Notes: generated from the sequence alone by a model not told the origin. A stretch of 64,000 bases of DNA from Mesorhizobium loti CJ3sym (GCF_000472785.1 NZ_AXAL01000003.1:124001-188000), one strand, 5' to 3'. Counted from the stretch's first letter, positions 55,339 to 64,000 are shown. Translations and numbers: made by a program.

Positions 55339-55339
55339 G

Positions 55340-56524
55340 ATGAAAATCCGCAGCATCAAGGCCACGCCGATCAATCTTCGCCTCGAAGCGCCCTATGGCT
55401 GGGTGTTCGGCGAGTTGGACGGGTTTTCGCAGACCATTGTCGAGGTCGAGACCGAGGATGGACTGACCGGCCTCGGCGAGGCGCCGACACCGGCGGCAGC
55501 CGCGATCATCAATGGCGTCTTGGCCGAGCGCCTGGTCGGCCGCGATGCCTTCGACATCGCCGGTGCCGAGCATGTCAGCCTGCCCTACTGGACCGGCGTG
55601 CAGTCGATCAACGACCGCACCCGCATCATGGCCTTCGGCGCCATCGAGATGGCGTTGTGGGATCTGCGCGGCAAGGCGTGGAACCAGCCGCTCTACCAGC
55701 TGCTCGGCGGCGCCGTGCGCAAGGACATCCCGTTCACCGACTATTTTTCGCTGCGCGGCGATGGGCCAAAGGTGAAGGGCGAGACGACGCCGGAAGAAGT
55801 CGCCGACTATTGCGTCGAACTGCACGAGACGCATGGAACGACCTTCTTCGAAGGCAAATTCTCGACCGAAGACCCGAAAGTCTCGCTGAAAATGGTCGAG
55901 CTGATCCGCGAGAAGCTTGGCGATGAGGCGATGATCCGCATCGATTCCAACCAGGCCTATTCGTTGGCGACGGCCAGGCGATTGGCGCGGCCACTGGAGG
56001 ATCTCGGCGTGCGCAACTGGGAGGATCCGGTGGCGACGATCGAGGAGATGCGCCAGTTGCGGCAGCATTGCTCGATCCCGTTCTCGACCCACAACATCGA
56101 CATCGCGCGCGCCATGGACCTCAAGGTTCCGGACGCCTTCGTCGGCAATCCGACGGCGCATGGCGGCATTGGCCGCATGCTGCGTTTCGTCGGCGCCTGC
56201 GAGCATGCCGGCATCGACTTCTGGTGCTACAGCGGCGACAGCGGCATCGGCAGTGCCGCCTATCTGCATCTGTGCGCTGCACTTGGCTGGATTCGGGAGC
56301 CGAACCAGTCGCTGTTTCGCATGCAGCCCATGGATATCACCGAGGAAGGGCCGTTTTCGCCGAGGAATAATGTCGTGCGCGTGCCGGAAGGTCCCGGTCT
56401 CGGCGTCACGTTGTCGCGAAAAAACCTCGACGCCTGTCACCGAGACTTTACCGAGAAAGGACCCTGCAACAAGTATCATGATCCGGCGGAGCCCGGGACC
56501 TATCGCCGTTTGCCGCTGAACTAG
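55340..56524 (+). CDS. Enolase-superfamily enzyme, glucarate dehydratase-like fold with altered active site
   Basis: A 394-residue protein. Lys173 (EGK, residues 171-173) and metal ligands Asp202 (IDSNQ), Glu228 (WEDP) and Asn252 (STHNID) match the glucarate dehydratase subgroup. At the usual Asp-His dyad positions I read Asn270 (VGNPTAHGG) and Tyr297 (CYSGDSGIG), so the dyad seems missing. The C-terminus PGLGVTLSRKNLDACHRDF is normal. It follows the 54232 enzyme by 1 bp with a start overlapping its stop region. The reaction may differ from acid-sugar dehydration. Confidence 0.8.
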   Translation: MKIRSIKATPINLRLEAPYGWVFGELDGFSQTIVEVETEDGLTGLGEAPTPAAAAIINGVLAERLVGRDAFDIAGAEHVSLPYWTGVQSINDRTRIMAFGAIEMALWDLRGKAWNQPLYQLLGGAVRKDIPFTDYFSLRGDGPKVKGETTPEEVADYCVELHETHGTTFFEGKFSTEDPKVSLKMVELIREKLGDEAMIRIDSNQAYSLATARRLARPLEDLGVRNWEDPVATIEEMRQLRQHCSIPFSTHNIDIARAMDLKVPDAFVGNPTAHGGIGRMLRFVGACEHAGIDFWCYSGDSGIGSAAYLHLCAALGWIREPNQSLFRMQPMDITEEGPFSPRNNVVRVPEGPGLGVTLSRKNLDACHRDFTEKGPCNKYHDPAEPGTYRRLPLN

Positions 56525-56752
56525 AGGCGGCCAAGACAGGAGAAGCCAACCACCGCGACTTCGGTCGGGAAGGTCGGACACCGACACGTAAAAGCAGCGT
56601 AGTCGAAATCCGACACATCCAGGCCAAGGACTGATGGACCGGACAAAACTGCATGCTAGAGTTCGGTCGACAAAATCCAATTGGCGACCGGGGTACGGAG
56701 AACATCCAGGAATTCGTCAACCACAAGAACACAAGGGGAAAGGGTTAAACCC

Positions 56753-58417
56753 ATGAGCAAGAACTACCGCATTCTCGATCTGATCCGGCGCAATCGCTCG
56801 CCGCTCGAAAATCACCTCATCGACGGTCTCGTCGACGGCCGCGTCAGCCGCCGCGACTTCATTCGCCACGGCAGCCTGCTCGGCCTGTCGCTGCCGCTTC
56901 TGGGCGGCATCACCACGGCCGCCGGCTTCGGCGGCATGCCGTCGCTCGCCCGCGCCGCAGGCGCGGCCGGCGCCACCATCCGCGTCGCCAGCAGCGTGCC
57001 GGCGGCAGCCATCGACCCGGTCACCATCGCGGACGCCGGCGGCCTGCTGGTCATGCAGCAGGTTGCAGAGTTCCTCTGCGTCGACGGCCCCGACCTCGTG
57101 CTGCAGCCGGCACTGGCCGAGAGCTGGAAGCCGAACGAAAAAGGTACGGTGTGGACCTTCAAGCTGCGCAAGGGCGTGAAATTCCACTCAGGCGGCGAGA
57201 TGAAGGCCGACGACGTGGTGGCCAGCATCGATCGCCTTGCCGACCCGGCAAACTCCTCCAATGCGCTGTCGGTGTTCACCGGCATCCTGCAGAAGGGCGC
57301 CTCGAAGAAGGTTGACGACTATACGGTCGAGTTCCACCTCGATGCGCCGAACGGCAACTTCCCCTACATGCTGTCGTCCGACAACTACAACGCGGTCATC
57401 ATTCCGGCGAGCTACAAGGGCGATTACGAGAAGAGCTTCGACGGCACGGGGCCGTTCAAGATCGAGAAGTACACGGCTAAGGTCGGCGCCTCCTTCGTCC
57501 GCAACGACGATTATTGGGGTCCCAAGGCGCTGCCGGATCGCACCGAGTTCACCTTCTTCACCGATGTGCAGCCGATGATCCTGGCACTGCAAGGCGGCCA
57601 GGTTGACATCATCAACCAGATGCCGGTGCTGTCGGGCGTGGCCCTGCTCAACGATCCGAGCGTCGACATCATCAGCCTGAAGTCTTCAGCGCATCAGCAG
57701 TTGCACATGCGCTGCGACGATGGCCCGTTGAAGGATGCGCGCGTGCGCCGCGCCATCGCGCTCTGCCTCGATCGCGACAAGCTGGCCGCCGGCCTGATGA
57801 AGGGACGCTCGGCGCTCGGCAACGACAGCCCGTTCGCCGCTGTCTACCCGTCGACCGACACCAGCATACCGCAGCGCAAGCAGGACATCGCGCAGGCCAA
57901 GCAACTGATGGAAGCAGCCGGTGTCGGCTCGGGCTTCAAGGTGACGCTGACCACAGAGCGCTATCTGGAAATCCCCGAATACGCGCAGCTGATCCAGAAC
58001 TGGGTCAAGGAGATCGGCGTTGAGCTCGAACTCAACATCCTCGACCAGGGTGGCTACTACGGCGATGCGGTGTTCGGCAAGTCGAACTGGCTGGATTCAG
58101 TGATGGGCATCACAGATTACGGTCACCGTGGCGTGCCGAATGTCTATCTCGCCGCACCTCTGAAGAGCGACGGCACCTGGAACGCGGCGCACTTCAAGAA
58201 CAAGGGCTACGACACTCTGGCCGCCAGCTATATCGGCGCGCTCGACCTCGAGTCTCAGAAGGCCGACGCCGGCAAGATCCAGAAGCTGCTGCTCGAGGAA
58301 ACGCCGGTCATTTTCGGCTATTTCTACGACTATCTGACGGCAACGGCGAAGGGCGTGGCCGGCGTACAGCCGACCGCCATGTCGCAGCTGTTCCTCGAAA
58401 AGGCATCGAAGGCCTAA
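56753..58417 (+). CDS. ABC transporter substrate-binding protein, dipeptide/opine type
   Basis: A 554-residue family 5 binding protein. A twin-arginine-type leader SRRDFIRHGSLLGLSLPLLGG (near 34-55) means export by Tat is likely; the N-terminal 33 residues are unusually long. VWTFKLRKGVKFHSGGEMKADDVVASIDRL and the C-terminal domain are typical of DppA/OppA-like proteins. ATG 56753 follows an AGGGG sequence. A 16-bp-spaced hairpin follows its stop. It is paralogous to the partial gene at 63389. The ligand is unknown, perhaps a modified amino acid or peptide. Confidence 0.87.
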   Translation: MSKNYRILDLIRRNRSPLENHLIDGLVDGRVSRRDFIRHGSLLGLSLPLLGGITTAAGFGGMPSLARAAGAAGATIRVASSVPAAAIDPVTIADAGGLLVMQQVAEFLCVDGPDLVLQPALAESWKPNEKGTVWTFKLRKGVKFHSGGEMKADDVVASIDRLADPANSSNALSVFTGILQKGASKKVDDYTVEFHLDAPNGNFPYMLSSDNYNAVIIPASYKGDYEKSFDGTGPFKIEKYTAKVGASFVRNDDYWGPKALPDRTEFTFFTDVQPMILALQGGQVDIINQMPVLSGVALLNDPSVDIISLKSSAHQQLHMRCDDGPLKDARVRRAIALCLDRDKLAAGLMKGRSALGNDSPFAAVYPSTDTSIPQRKQDIAQAKQLMEAAGVGSGFKVTLTTERYLEIPEYAQLIQNWVKEIGVELELNILDQGGYYGDAVFGKSNWLDSVMGITDYGHRGVPNVYLAAPLKSDGTWNAAHFKNKGYDTLAASYIGALDLESQKADAGKIQKLLLEETPVIFGYFYDYLTATAKGVAGVQPTAMSQLFLEKASKA

Positions 58418-58444
58418 ACGAAAGGGGAAAGCCAATCCTCTAAC

Positions 58445-58470
58445 AGCCAGTTCCCGCATGGGGGCTGGCT
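58445..58470. terminator. Intercistronic hairpin after binding-protein gene
   Basis: AGCCAG (58445-58450) pairs with CTGGCT (58465-58470), and CCC (58453-58455) with GGG (58460-58462). It lies between the binding-protein gene and the permease gene and has no T-run; message stabilisation or partial attenuation is likely. Confidence 0.5.
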
Positions 58471-58488
58471 CCACAAGGAGTCTCAGCC

Positions 58489-59439
58489 ATTCTCTCCTTC
58501 TTTGCACGGCGTGTGTCGCTGTCGCTGGTTACGTTGTTCCTGCTCAGCATCATGGTGTTTCTGGGCGGCCAGGTGCTGCCCGGCAATGTCGGGCGCGCCA
58601 TCCTTGGGCCGTTCGCCGACCAGCGCGCCGTCGAGGCGCTCAACCACACGCTCGGCGTCGATCGCCCGCTGCTCACCCAGTACGCGACCTGGATCTGGAA
58701 CTTTGTCCAGGGCGACATGGGCACGTCCTACATTTTCCGCTCGCCGGTGGCACCGTTCGTCATTGGTGCGCTGGGCAATTCGATGAAGCTGGCGGCGGTC
58801 GCCTTCGTGCTGGTGGTGCCGATCGGTATCCTCGGCGGCGTCATCGCCGCGCTCAACCTCAACCGGCCGCTCGACCGCATCATCAGCCTTGGGGGCCTGT
58901 CGGTGACGGTGCTGCCGGAGTTCGTCACCGGCATCATCCTGATCCTGATCTTCGGCGTCTGGCTGCGCTGGCTGCCGATCTCGGCCGCATGGCCGAAGGA
59001 CGCCGGCTTCTTCACCCAGCTCTATTACCTGATCCTGCCCTCGCTGCCGCTGTTCCTGGTGCTGTTCGGCTATATCGCCCGCATGGCACGCTCCGGCATG
59101 ATCGAGGCGCTCGATTCCGACTATACGCGAACGGCGGTGCTCAAAGGCCTGCCCTGGCGCACGGTGATCTGGCGCCATGTGCTGCGCAATGCGCTGCTGC
59201 CGACCATCACCGTCATTGCCACCCAGACCGGCTATCTCATCGGCGGCCTGGTGGTGATCGAGACGCTGTTTCGCTACCAGGGCATCGGCTCGCTGATCTT
59301 CACCGCCGCGCGCGGCAAGGACTTTCCGATGCTTGAATCGGGCATTCTCACCATCGGCATCGTCTATGCCGTGGCGACATTGATCGCCGATTTCCTCTAT
59401 TCCGTGCTCAATCCACGCATCCGGCTGGGGTCAGACTAA
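58489..59439 (+). CDS. ABC transporter permease, DppB type, with apparent ATT start
   Basis: A 316-residue permease if it begins at ATT 58489. That start gives the standard family N-terminus ILSFFARRVSLSLVTLFLLSIMVFLGG and has AAGGAG 8 bases upstream. The next conventional start, GTG 58513, would drop the first 8 residues and has no ribosome site. Upstream in this frame is a stop at 58441, and no ATG, GTG or TTG lies between. It has six helices, and the EAA loop is VLKGLPWRTVIWRHVLRNALLPTI. It overlaps dppC by 1 bp. Confidence 0.85.
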   Translation: MLSFFARRVSLSLVTLFLLSIMVFLGGQVLPGNVGRAILGPFADQRAVEALNHTLGVDRPLLTQYATWIWNFVQGDMGTSYIFRSPVAPFVIGALGNSMKLAAVAFVLVVPIGILGGVIAALNLNRPLDRIISLGGLSVTVLPEFVTGIILILIFGVWLRWLPISAAWPKDAGFFTQLYYLILPSLPLFLVLFGYIARMARSGMIEALDSDYTRTAVLKGLPWRTVIWRHVLRNALLPTITVIATQTGYLIGGLVVIETLFRYQGIGSLIFTAARGKDFPMLESGILTIGIVYAVATLIADFLYSVLNPRIRLGSD

Positions 59440-60317
59440 TGAGCGCCGTCCAGACCACCTCTCCGCCACCAGACGACACCCGCCGGCGTAGCCCCATGGC
59501 AGAAGTCGTTTTCTCGCTGCTGCGCTCCAAAACGTTTCTTGTCGGTTTTGCCATCGTGCTGTTCTGGGTTGCCTGCGCGCTTTTCGGCGAACATTTCGCG
59601 CCGTACGATCCGCTTGCCGACGACATCATCAACGCGCTGGCGCCACCCTCGCGCGAACATTGGTTCGGCACCGACCAGATCGGCCGCGACGTCTTCTCGC
59701 GCGTCATCGTCGGCTCGCGCGACATCCTCACCGTCGCACCGTTGGCGACCTTGCTGGCGACGGTCGCCGGCACCGCACTTGGCCTGCTCACCGGCTATTT
59801 CCGCGGCATCGTCGACGATGTCGTCAGCCGCATCCTCGAAGCCTTCATGGCAATCCCGGTGGTCATCGTCGCGCTGCTCGCCATCGTCGCGCTCGGCACC
59901 TCCAAGACCACCGTCATCGTCGTCATTGGCCTGAGCTTCGCGCCGATCATCGCTCGCACCGTGCGCTCGGCGGTGCTGGCCGAGCGCGAACTCGACTATG
60001 TCGCGGCAGCACAGCTCAGACATGAAAGCGCTGTGCATACAATGTTCGTCGAGATCCTGCCCAACGTCATCCCGCCGATCCTGGTCGAGACCACTGTGCG
60101 GCTGGGTTATGCCATCTTCGCGGTCGCGACGCTGTCCTTCATGGGTTTTGGGATCCAGCCGCCATCACCCGACTGGGGGCTGTCGATCTCCAGCAATTAC
60201 GGCATGATCGGCGGCGGCTTCTGGTGGACGGTGCTGTTCGACGCGCTTGCTATCGCCTCGCTGGTGATCGGTGTCAACCTGGCGGCCGACGGCGTTCATG
60301 GAGCGCTCAATGACTAA
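59439..60317 (+). CDS. ABC transporter permease, DppC type
   Basis: A 292-residue permease. The N-terminal cytosolic part is followed by FLVGFAIVLFWVACALFGEHFAPYDPLADD, HWFGTDQIGRDVFSRVIVGSRDIL and the EAA loop YVAAAQLRHESAVHTMFVEILPNVIPPIL. Its ATG overlaps the permease stop (TAATG). The 3' end overlaps the ATPase start by 8 bp. It forms the channel with the 58489 protein. Confidence 0.9.
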   Translation: MSAVQTTSPPPDDTRRRSPMAEVVFSLLRSKTFLVGFAIVLFWVACALFGEHFAPYDPLADDIINALAPPSREHWFGTDQIGRDVFSRVIVGSRDILTVAPLATLLATVAGTALGLLTGYFRGIVDDVVSRILEAFMAIPVVIVALLAIVALGTSKTTVIVVIGLSFAPIIARTVRSAVLAERELDYVAAAQLRHESAVHTMFVEILPNVIPPILVETTVRLGYAIFAVATLSFMGFGIQPPSPDWGLSISSNYGMIGGGFWWTVLFDALAIASLVIGVNLAADGVHGALND

Positions 60318-62352
60318 CTCCGCAAAAGCCGAAAACGCCCTTGAACTGCACGATCTGTCGGTCGCCTATCGCGTCGCCGGCCGCAACCGCGCTGTGCTGC
60401 GCAACCTCAGTCTCAACATCAGGCAAGGCGAGGCCTATGGGCTGGTCGGCGAGTCCGGCTGCGGCAAATCCACGGTGGCGCTGACCGTCGTGCGCTATCT
60501 GCCAAGGAACGGTTCGATATCAGGCGGCGCCATCTCGCTCGACGGCCAGGACGTCATGAAGCTCGATGCCGAGGCCCTCAGGCGCGCTCGGGCCGAAAGC
60601 GTCTCGATGGTCTATCAGGATCCGGGCAAGGCGCTAAACCCGTCGATCCGTATCGGCCGCCAGTTGACAGAGATCTTCGAGCTTGGCGGCATTACGGGCC
60701 AGGCAGCCACCGATCGCGCCATCGCCATGCTGAACCGGGTGCGCATCTCCGATCCCCCAAGCGTCATGCAGCGCTATCCGCACCAACTCTCCGGCGGCAT
60801 GCAGCAGCGCGTCGCGATCGCCATGGCGCTGGCCAACGATCCCTCGATGCTGATCCTCGACGAGCCGACCACCGGCCTCGATGCGACGGTCGAGGCCGAG
60901 GTGCTCGACCTCATCGCGCAGCTGCGGCAGGAACTCTCGGCCTCGATCCTGTTCATCAGCCACAACCTCGCCGTCGTCTCCAACATGTGCGACCGGGTCG
61001 GTGTGCTTTATGCCGGCATGCTGGTGGAGGAAGGACCGACGGATGTCGTGTTCAACGATCCGCGCCATCCCTACACGGTTGCCCTGCTGCGCTGCCTGCC
61101 GCGTGGCGGCCAGCGCAAGGACCAGGGCCGTCTCGACACCATCCCCGGCTTCCTGCCGGGCATTGGCGCTGACATCAAGGGCTGTGCCTTCGCAGACCGC
61201 TGTGCGCTCGCCGACGACCGCTGCCGCAGCGAATTGCCGCCGCTCTATGATCTGAGCGACGAGCGCGGAAAACGTCTGTCGCGCTGCTTCCATCACGATA
61301 AGGCGCAAGCCCTGCCGCGCGCCACACCGAGCGATGTTGCGACAGCGCCCAAGCCGACAACCGCACCGGTGCTGCGGGTCGCCGGGCTGAACAAGACCTA
61401 TGCCAGCCACGGCCATCCCTTGCGCGCCGTCAAGGACGTCTCGCTCGATCTCGGCCCCGGCGAGACGCTGGGGCTGGTCGGCGAATCCGGCTCGGGCAAG
61501 ACCACCTTCGCCAGGCTGCTGCTCGGCCTTGTCCCGCCCGATGACGGCGGCACCATCGAGCTCGAGGGCAAGGCGCTGGCGCCGAAACTGGAGAACCGTG
61601 GCGACGATCAGGTCAAGGCGATGCAGATCGTCTTCCAGAACCCGGACTCGGCACTCAACCGCTCACATTCGATCCGCCACATCCTCGGCCGCGCGTTGAA
61701 ACGGCTGGCCGGCCTCTCCGGCAAGGCGCAGGAGGCGCGCCTCGACGACCTCGTCCGTTCGGTGCGCCTCACCGACCGGCACCTGGCCGTCAAGCCGCGC
61801 CAGCTCTCAGGCGGGCTGAAGCAGCGCGTTGCCATTGCGCGCGCCTTCGCCGGCGATCCGCGCATCGTCGTCTGCGACGAGCCGACCTCGGCGCTCGACG
61901 TCTCCGTCCAGGCGGCGATCCTCAACCTGCTCGCCGACCTGCAATCCAAGGAAGACGTCAGCTACATCTTCATCTCGCACGACCTTGGCGTGGTGCGTTA
62001 CCTCTCCGACAAGATCGCCGTGCTCTATCTCGGCCGCATCATGGAGATCGGGCCATCGGAGGAAGTCTTCTCCGGGCCACATCATCCCTATACCGAAGCG
62101 CTGCTGTCGGCCGTGCCCAAGCTCGACCAGACCGAGACGGCGCGCATTCGGCTCGACGGCGAAATCCCTAGCGCCACCAACCCGCCGACGGGCTGCGTCT
62201 TCCACACGCGCTGCCCGCGCAAGATCGGCCCAATGTGCGAGCAGCAGGAGCCGCCGCTGGCCGAGGCGCAGCCCGGACATTCCATCCGATGCCATATTCC
62301 CTACCCGGAACTTGCCAGGCTGCAGAAGGTCGGCGTGATCGAGGCGGCATAG
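60310..62352 (+). CDS. ABC transporter ATP-binding protein, fused DppD-DppF type
   Basis: A 680-residue fusion of two peptide-type ATPases. Domain 1 has Walker A GESGCGKST, LSGGMQQR, LILDEPTTGLD and ISHNLAV. Domain 2 has GESGSGKTT, LSGGLKQR and VCDEPTSALD with ISHDLGV. Each half ends in an oligopeptide-type C-terminal region (GCAFADRCAL and GCVFHTRCPRK) with metal-binding cysteines. ATG 60310 has GGAG 6-7 bases upstream and overlaps dppC. Fusion means the transporter needs one ATPase polypeptide. Confidence 0.9.
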   Translation: MTNSAKAENALELHDLSVAYRVAGRNRAVLRNLSLNIRQGEAYGLVGESGCGKSTVALTVVRYLPRNGSISGGAISLDGQDVMKLDAEALRRARAESVSMVYQDPGKALNPSIRIGRQLTEIFELGGITGQAATDRAIAMLNRVRISDPPSVMQRYPHQLSGGMQQRVAIAMALANDPSMLILDEPTTGLDATVEAEVLDLIAQLRQELSASILFISHNLAVVSNMCDRVGVLYAGMLVEEGPTDVVFNDPRHPYTVALLRCLPRGGQRKDQGRLDTIPGFLPGIGADIKGCAFADRCALADDRCRSELPPLYDLSDERGKRLSRCFHHDKAQALPRATPSDVATAPKPTTAPVLRVAGLNKTYASHGHPLRAVKDVSLDLGPGETLGLVGESGSGKTTFARLLLGLVPPDDGGTIELEGKALAPKLENRGDDQVKAMQIVFQNPDSALNRSHSIRHILGRALKRLAGLSGKAQEARLDDLVRSVRLTDRHLAVKPRQLSGGLKQRVAIARAFAGDPRIVVCDEPTSALDVSVQAAILNLLADLQSKEDVSYIFISHDLGVVRYLSDKIAVLYLGRIMEIGPSEEVFSGPHHPYTEALLSAVPKLDQTETARIRLDGEIPSATNPPTGCVFHTRCPRKIGPMCEQQEPPLAEAQPGHSIRCHIPYPELARLQKVGVIEAA

Positions 62353-62370
62353 CAAGGCAGCGCTGGCCGG

Positions 62371-63273
62371 TTACCCCCTGCCGGCCATGCTGAGGGAACG
62401 GTCACCTTCCGAAAACCCCTGACCTTTCGCCCAGTCCCTTGCCAAGGTGCGCAGGCCGGTCAGCGCGACGTCCAGCACATCAGACGAAACCGGGTTGGAC
62501 GGATAGGCAAGGTAGATCGGCCGCTGGAACACCGGCGCATTGTCGATGCGTCGCATCTCACCGCGCTCGATGTGGCCGCTGACGGCGCTGAGCGGCAGGT
62601 AGGCCGAAGCTTGCTGCGACAGCACATGCTGCAGCCCGATGAAGACCAACCCCGCTGAAATGGCCGGCTTGACCATGCCGGCAAAGGCGCGGTCATGCTC
62701 GATGCGGAATTCGAGCCCCCAATCCATCAGGATGTAGTTTTCGGTCCACGGCTTCGTCTGCGCGGCGTGCTGGACGAGCACGACCTGATCGACAGCCAGC
62801 GTCTCATAGACGATGCCGGGATGCGGTCGCGGCAAATAGAGAATGCAGATGTCGAGCAGGCCTTCCGCCAGCTGGTCGATCGCCAGATCCGGAAAACTGC
62901 CTTCGAGCCTTAGCGCCACATTCGGCCGCTCAGTGCGCATCCACTCGACCCATGGCGAGGTGATCAAGTCCCAGAGATAGGCGGGAGCGGTCAGCCGCAG
63001 CAGCGTTTCATAGCCATCGGGAACGGCAATATCCTGTCTTGATTGCTCCCAGGTGCGGGTGATGGAAGAGGCGTGCGGCAGGAACTGCCGGCCGGCCGGG
63101 GTGAGCGTGACGCCGTCGCGGTCGCGCACGAAAAGCCGGCGCCCCAATTGCTCTTCCAGCCCCCTGATCCGTGCACTGACGGTGGATTGGGCGAGATTGA
63201 GGCGGCTGGCAGCGACGGTGAAGCTGCCATGTTCGGCAACCTCCAGGAAGCTGCGCAGGTTTTCTGTATCCAT
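62371..63273 (-). CDS. LysR-family transcriptional regulator
   Basis: A 300-residue LysR protein. The helix-turn-helix is LRSFLEVAEHGSFTVAASRLNLAQSTVSARIRGLEEQLG. The effector domain shows LLDICILYLPRPHPGIVYETL and GLVFIGLQHVLSQQASAYLPL. ATG 63273, with GAGGGG 6 bases upstream, is preferred to ATG 63288. It is divergent from the binding-protein gene at 63389, with a palindrome in the spacer, so it likely controls that second transporter. A 7-bp stem (62364-62370/62381-62387) separates it from the convergent ATPase gene. Confidence 0.87.
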   Translation of the reverse strand: MDTENLRSFLEVAEHGSFTVAASRLNLAQSTVSARIRGLEEQLGRRLFVRDRDGVTLTPAGRQFLPHASSITRTWEQSRQDIAVPDGYETLLRLTAPAYLWDLITSPWVEWMRTERPNVALRLEGSFPDLAIDQLAEGLLDICILYLPRPHPGIVYETLAVDQVVLVQHAAQTKPWTENYILMDWGLEFRIEHDRAFAGMVKPAISAGLVFIGLQHVLSQQASAYLPLSAVSGHIERGEMRRIDNAPVFQRPIYLAYPSNPVSSDVLDVALTGLRTLARDWAKGQGFSEGDRSLSMAGRG

Positions 63274-63285
63274 GCTCACCCCTCG

Positions 63286-63302
63286 CATCGAAAATTTCGA
63301 TG
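63286..63302. promoter_or_regulatory. 17-bp palindrome, possible LysR site
   Basis: CATCGAAAATTTCGATG is a perfect palindrome around a central base, in the divergent spacer between the LysR gene (ATG 63273) and the binding-protein gene (ATG 63389). Confidence 0.5.
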
Positions 63303-63388
63303 ACCCCTATCAAAAAATATCGCTTTCCGGTGGCCGTCAACAATGACCTAAATGGCCAATCTCCCCAGGGCAAGCGAGGAATGCAGCC

Positions 63389-64000
63389 ATGCCAAGGCAT
63401 TTCATGACGATTGACAGTGCTCGCAAAAACCTCCCTGCAATCGAAAATTCCGCTGTCGACGAATTGCTGGCCGGTCGGCTAGACCGCCGCGATTTCCTGC
63501 GCCATGGCAGCGTTCTTGGCCTCTCCCTGCCGTTCCTGGGCGGCCTTGTCGCGGCTGCCGGCCTTGGTACGCAAAAGGCCCGCGCCGAGGGCAAGCCGGG
63601 CGGCACGGTGCGCGCTGGCGTGGCGACGCCGGGCGGCGCCATCGATCCCGTCACCTACTATGACAGCGGCAGCTACCAGCTGGTTTTCCAGACTGCCGAG
63701 TTCCTCTGCATCACCCAGCCTGACCTCACCTTGAAGCCGGTGCTGGCGGAAAGCTGGTCGCCGAACGCGGACGGCAGCGTCTGGACCTTCAAGCTGCGCA
63801 AGGGCGTGAAATTCCACAATGGCGAGGATTTCAAGGCCGACGACGTGGTGGCGACCTTCGACCGGCTGGCCGACCCCAATGGCGCCTCGAACGCCCTTTC
63901 CGTTTTCAAGGGTCTGTTGTCGAAAGGCGGCACGCAGAAGGTGGACGACCACACGGTCGCCTTCCATCTCGATGCGCCGAACGGCAGCTTCCCCTATTCG
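63389..64000 (+). CDS. ABC transporter substrate-binding protein, partial (runs off window)
   Basis: The first 204 residues of a family 5 binding protein; the frame is open to the window's end. A Tat-like leader DRRDFLRHGSVLGLSLPFLGG and VWTFKLRKGVKFHNGEDFKADDVVATFDRL closely match the gene at 56753, so the two are paralogues. ATG 63389 follows GAGGA; ATG 63404 is possible. The gene faces a LysR gene. It appears to start a second dipeptide-type transporter cluster. Confidence 0.85.
   Translation, partial: MPRHFMTIDSARKNLPAIENSAVDELLAGRLDRRDFLRHGSVLGLSLPFLGGLVAAAGLGTQKARAEGKPGGTVRAGVATPGGAIDPVTYYDSGSYQLVFQTAEFLCITQPDLTLKPVLAESWSPNADGSVWTFKLRKGVKFHNGEDFKADDVVATFDRLADPNGASNALSVFKGLLSKGGTQKVDDHTVAFHLDAPNGSFPYS

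Overview
The window looks like chromosomal DNA of a Rhizobiales alphaproteobacterium, most likely Mesorhizobium or a close relative. The grounds are high G+C, a stand-alone F0 ATP synthase operon (atpI-B-E-F'-F) with a separate b' gene, a bacA/sbmA peptide transporter gene, many ABC uptake systems with their own regulators, and short palindromic repeats typical of rhizobial intergenic DNA. No tRNA, rRNA, CRISPR array, insertion sequence or prophage was recognised.

Layout. 1-9 kb is core genome: the ispE end, moaB, an Fe(II)/2OG oxygenase, a short glycosyltransferase, a PA0069-type radical SAM gene, rnhB, the F0 operon and a SleB-type hydrolase. 9-20 kb holds an acyltransferase, an MFS/LysR divergent pair, der with a TPR partner, a frameshifted polysaccharide deacetylase gene, bacA, a second MFS gene and a small protein divergent from a LysR gene. 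20-24 kb holds an M29 aminopeptidase and small enzymes, including a 2H phosphoesterase gene with a possible LexA box. 24-30 kb is a minus-strand polyamine-type cluster: potBCD, a cupin regulator, potA and an aldehyde dehydrogenase.

30-46 kb is a large sugar-acid island. It has an SMP-30 lactonase, a GntR regulator, an acid-sugar dehydratase, an SDR dehydrogenase, a frameshifted aldose epimerase gene and a FAH-family enzyme. Three ribose/fructose-type ABC modules, with only two binding proteins, and a LacI regulator go with them. The enzymes fit an oxidative, non-phosphorylating pathway: sugar to lactone, aldonate, 2-keto-3-deoxy-aldonate and onward. The sugar cannot be named from sequence.

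Between the LacI and TetR genes, at 45901-46014, is a strong small-RNA candidate with three hairpins, each showing a CTCCTCCC (anti-Shine-Dalgarno) loop. It matches the alpha-r14/NfeR1 and cuckoo RNA pattern. It is followed by a TetR-controlled RND efflux operon with an extra small gene in front and pump-before-adaptor order. 51.5-62.3 kb is a catabolic and uptake operon: a GntR regulator with a palindromic site, two unlike enolase-superfamily enzymes and a dipeptide/opine-type ABC transporter with a fused ATPase, next to a LysR/2OG-oxygenase pair. A second, paralogous transporter cluster begins at the right edge.
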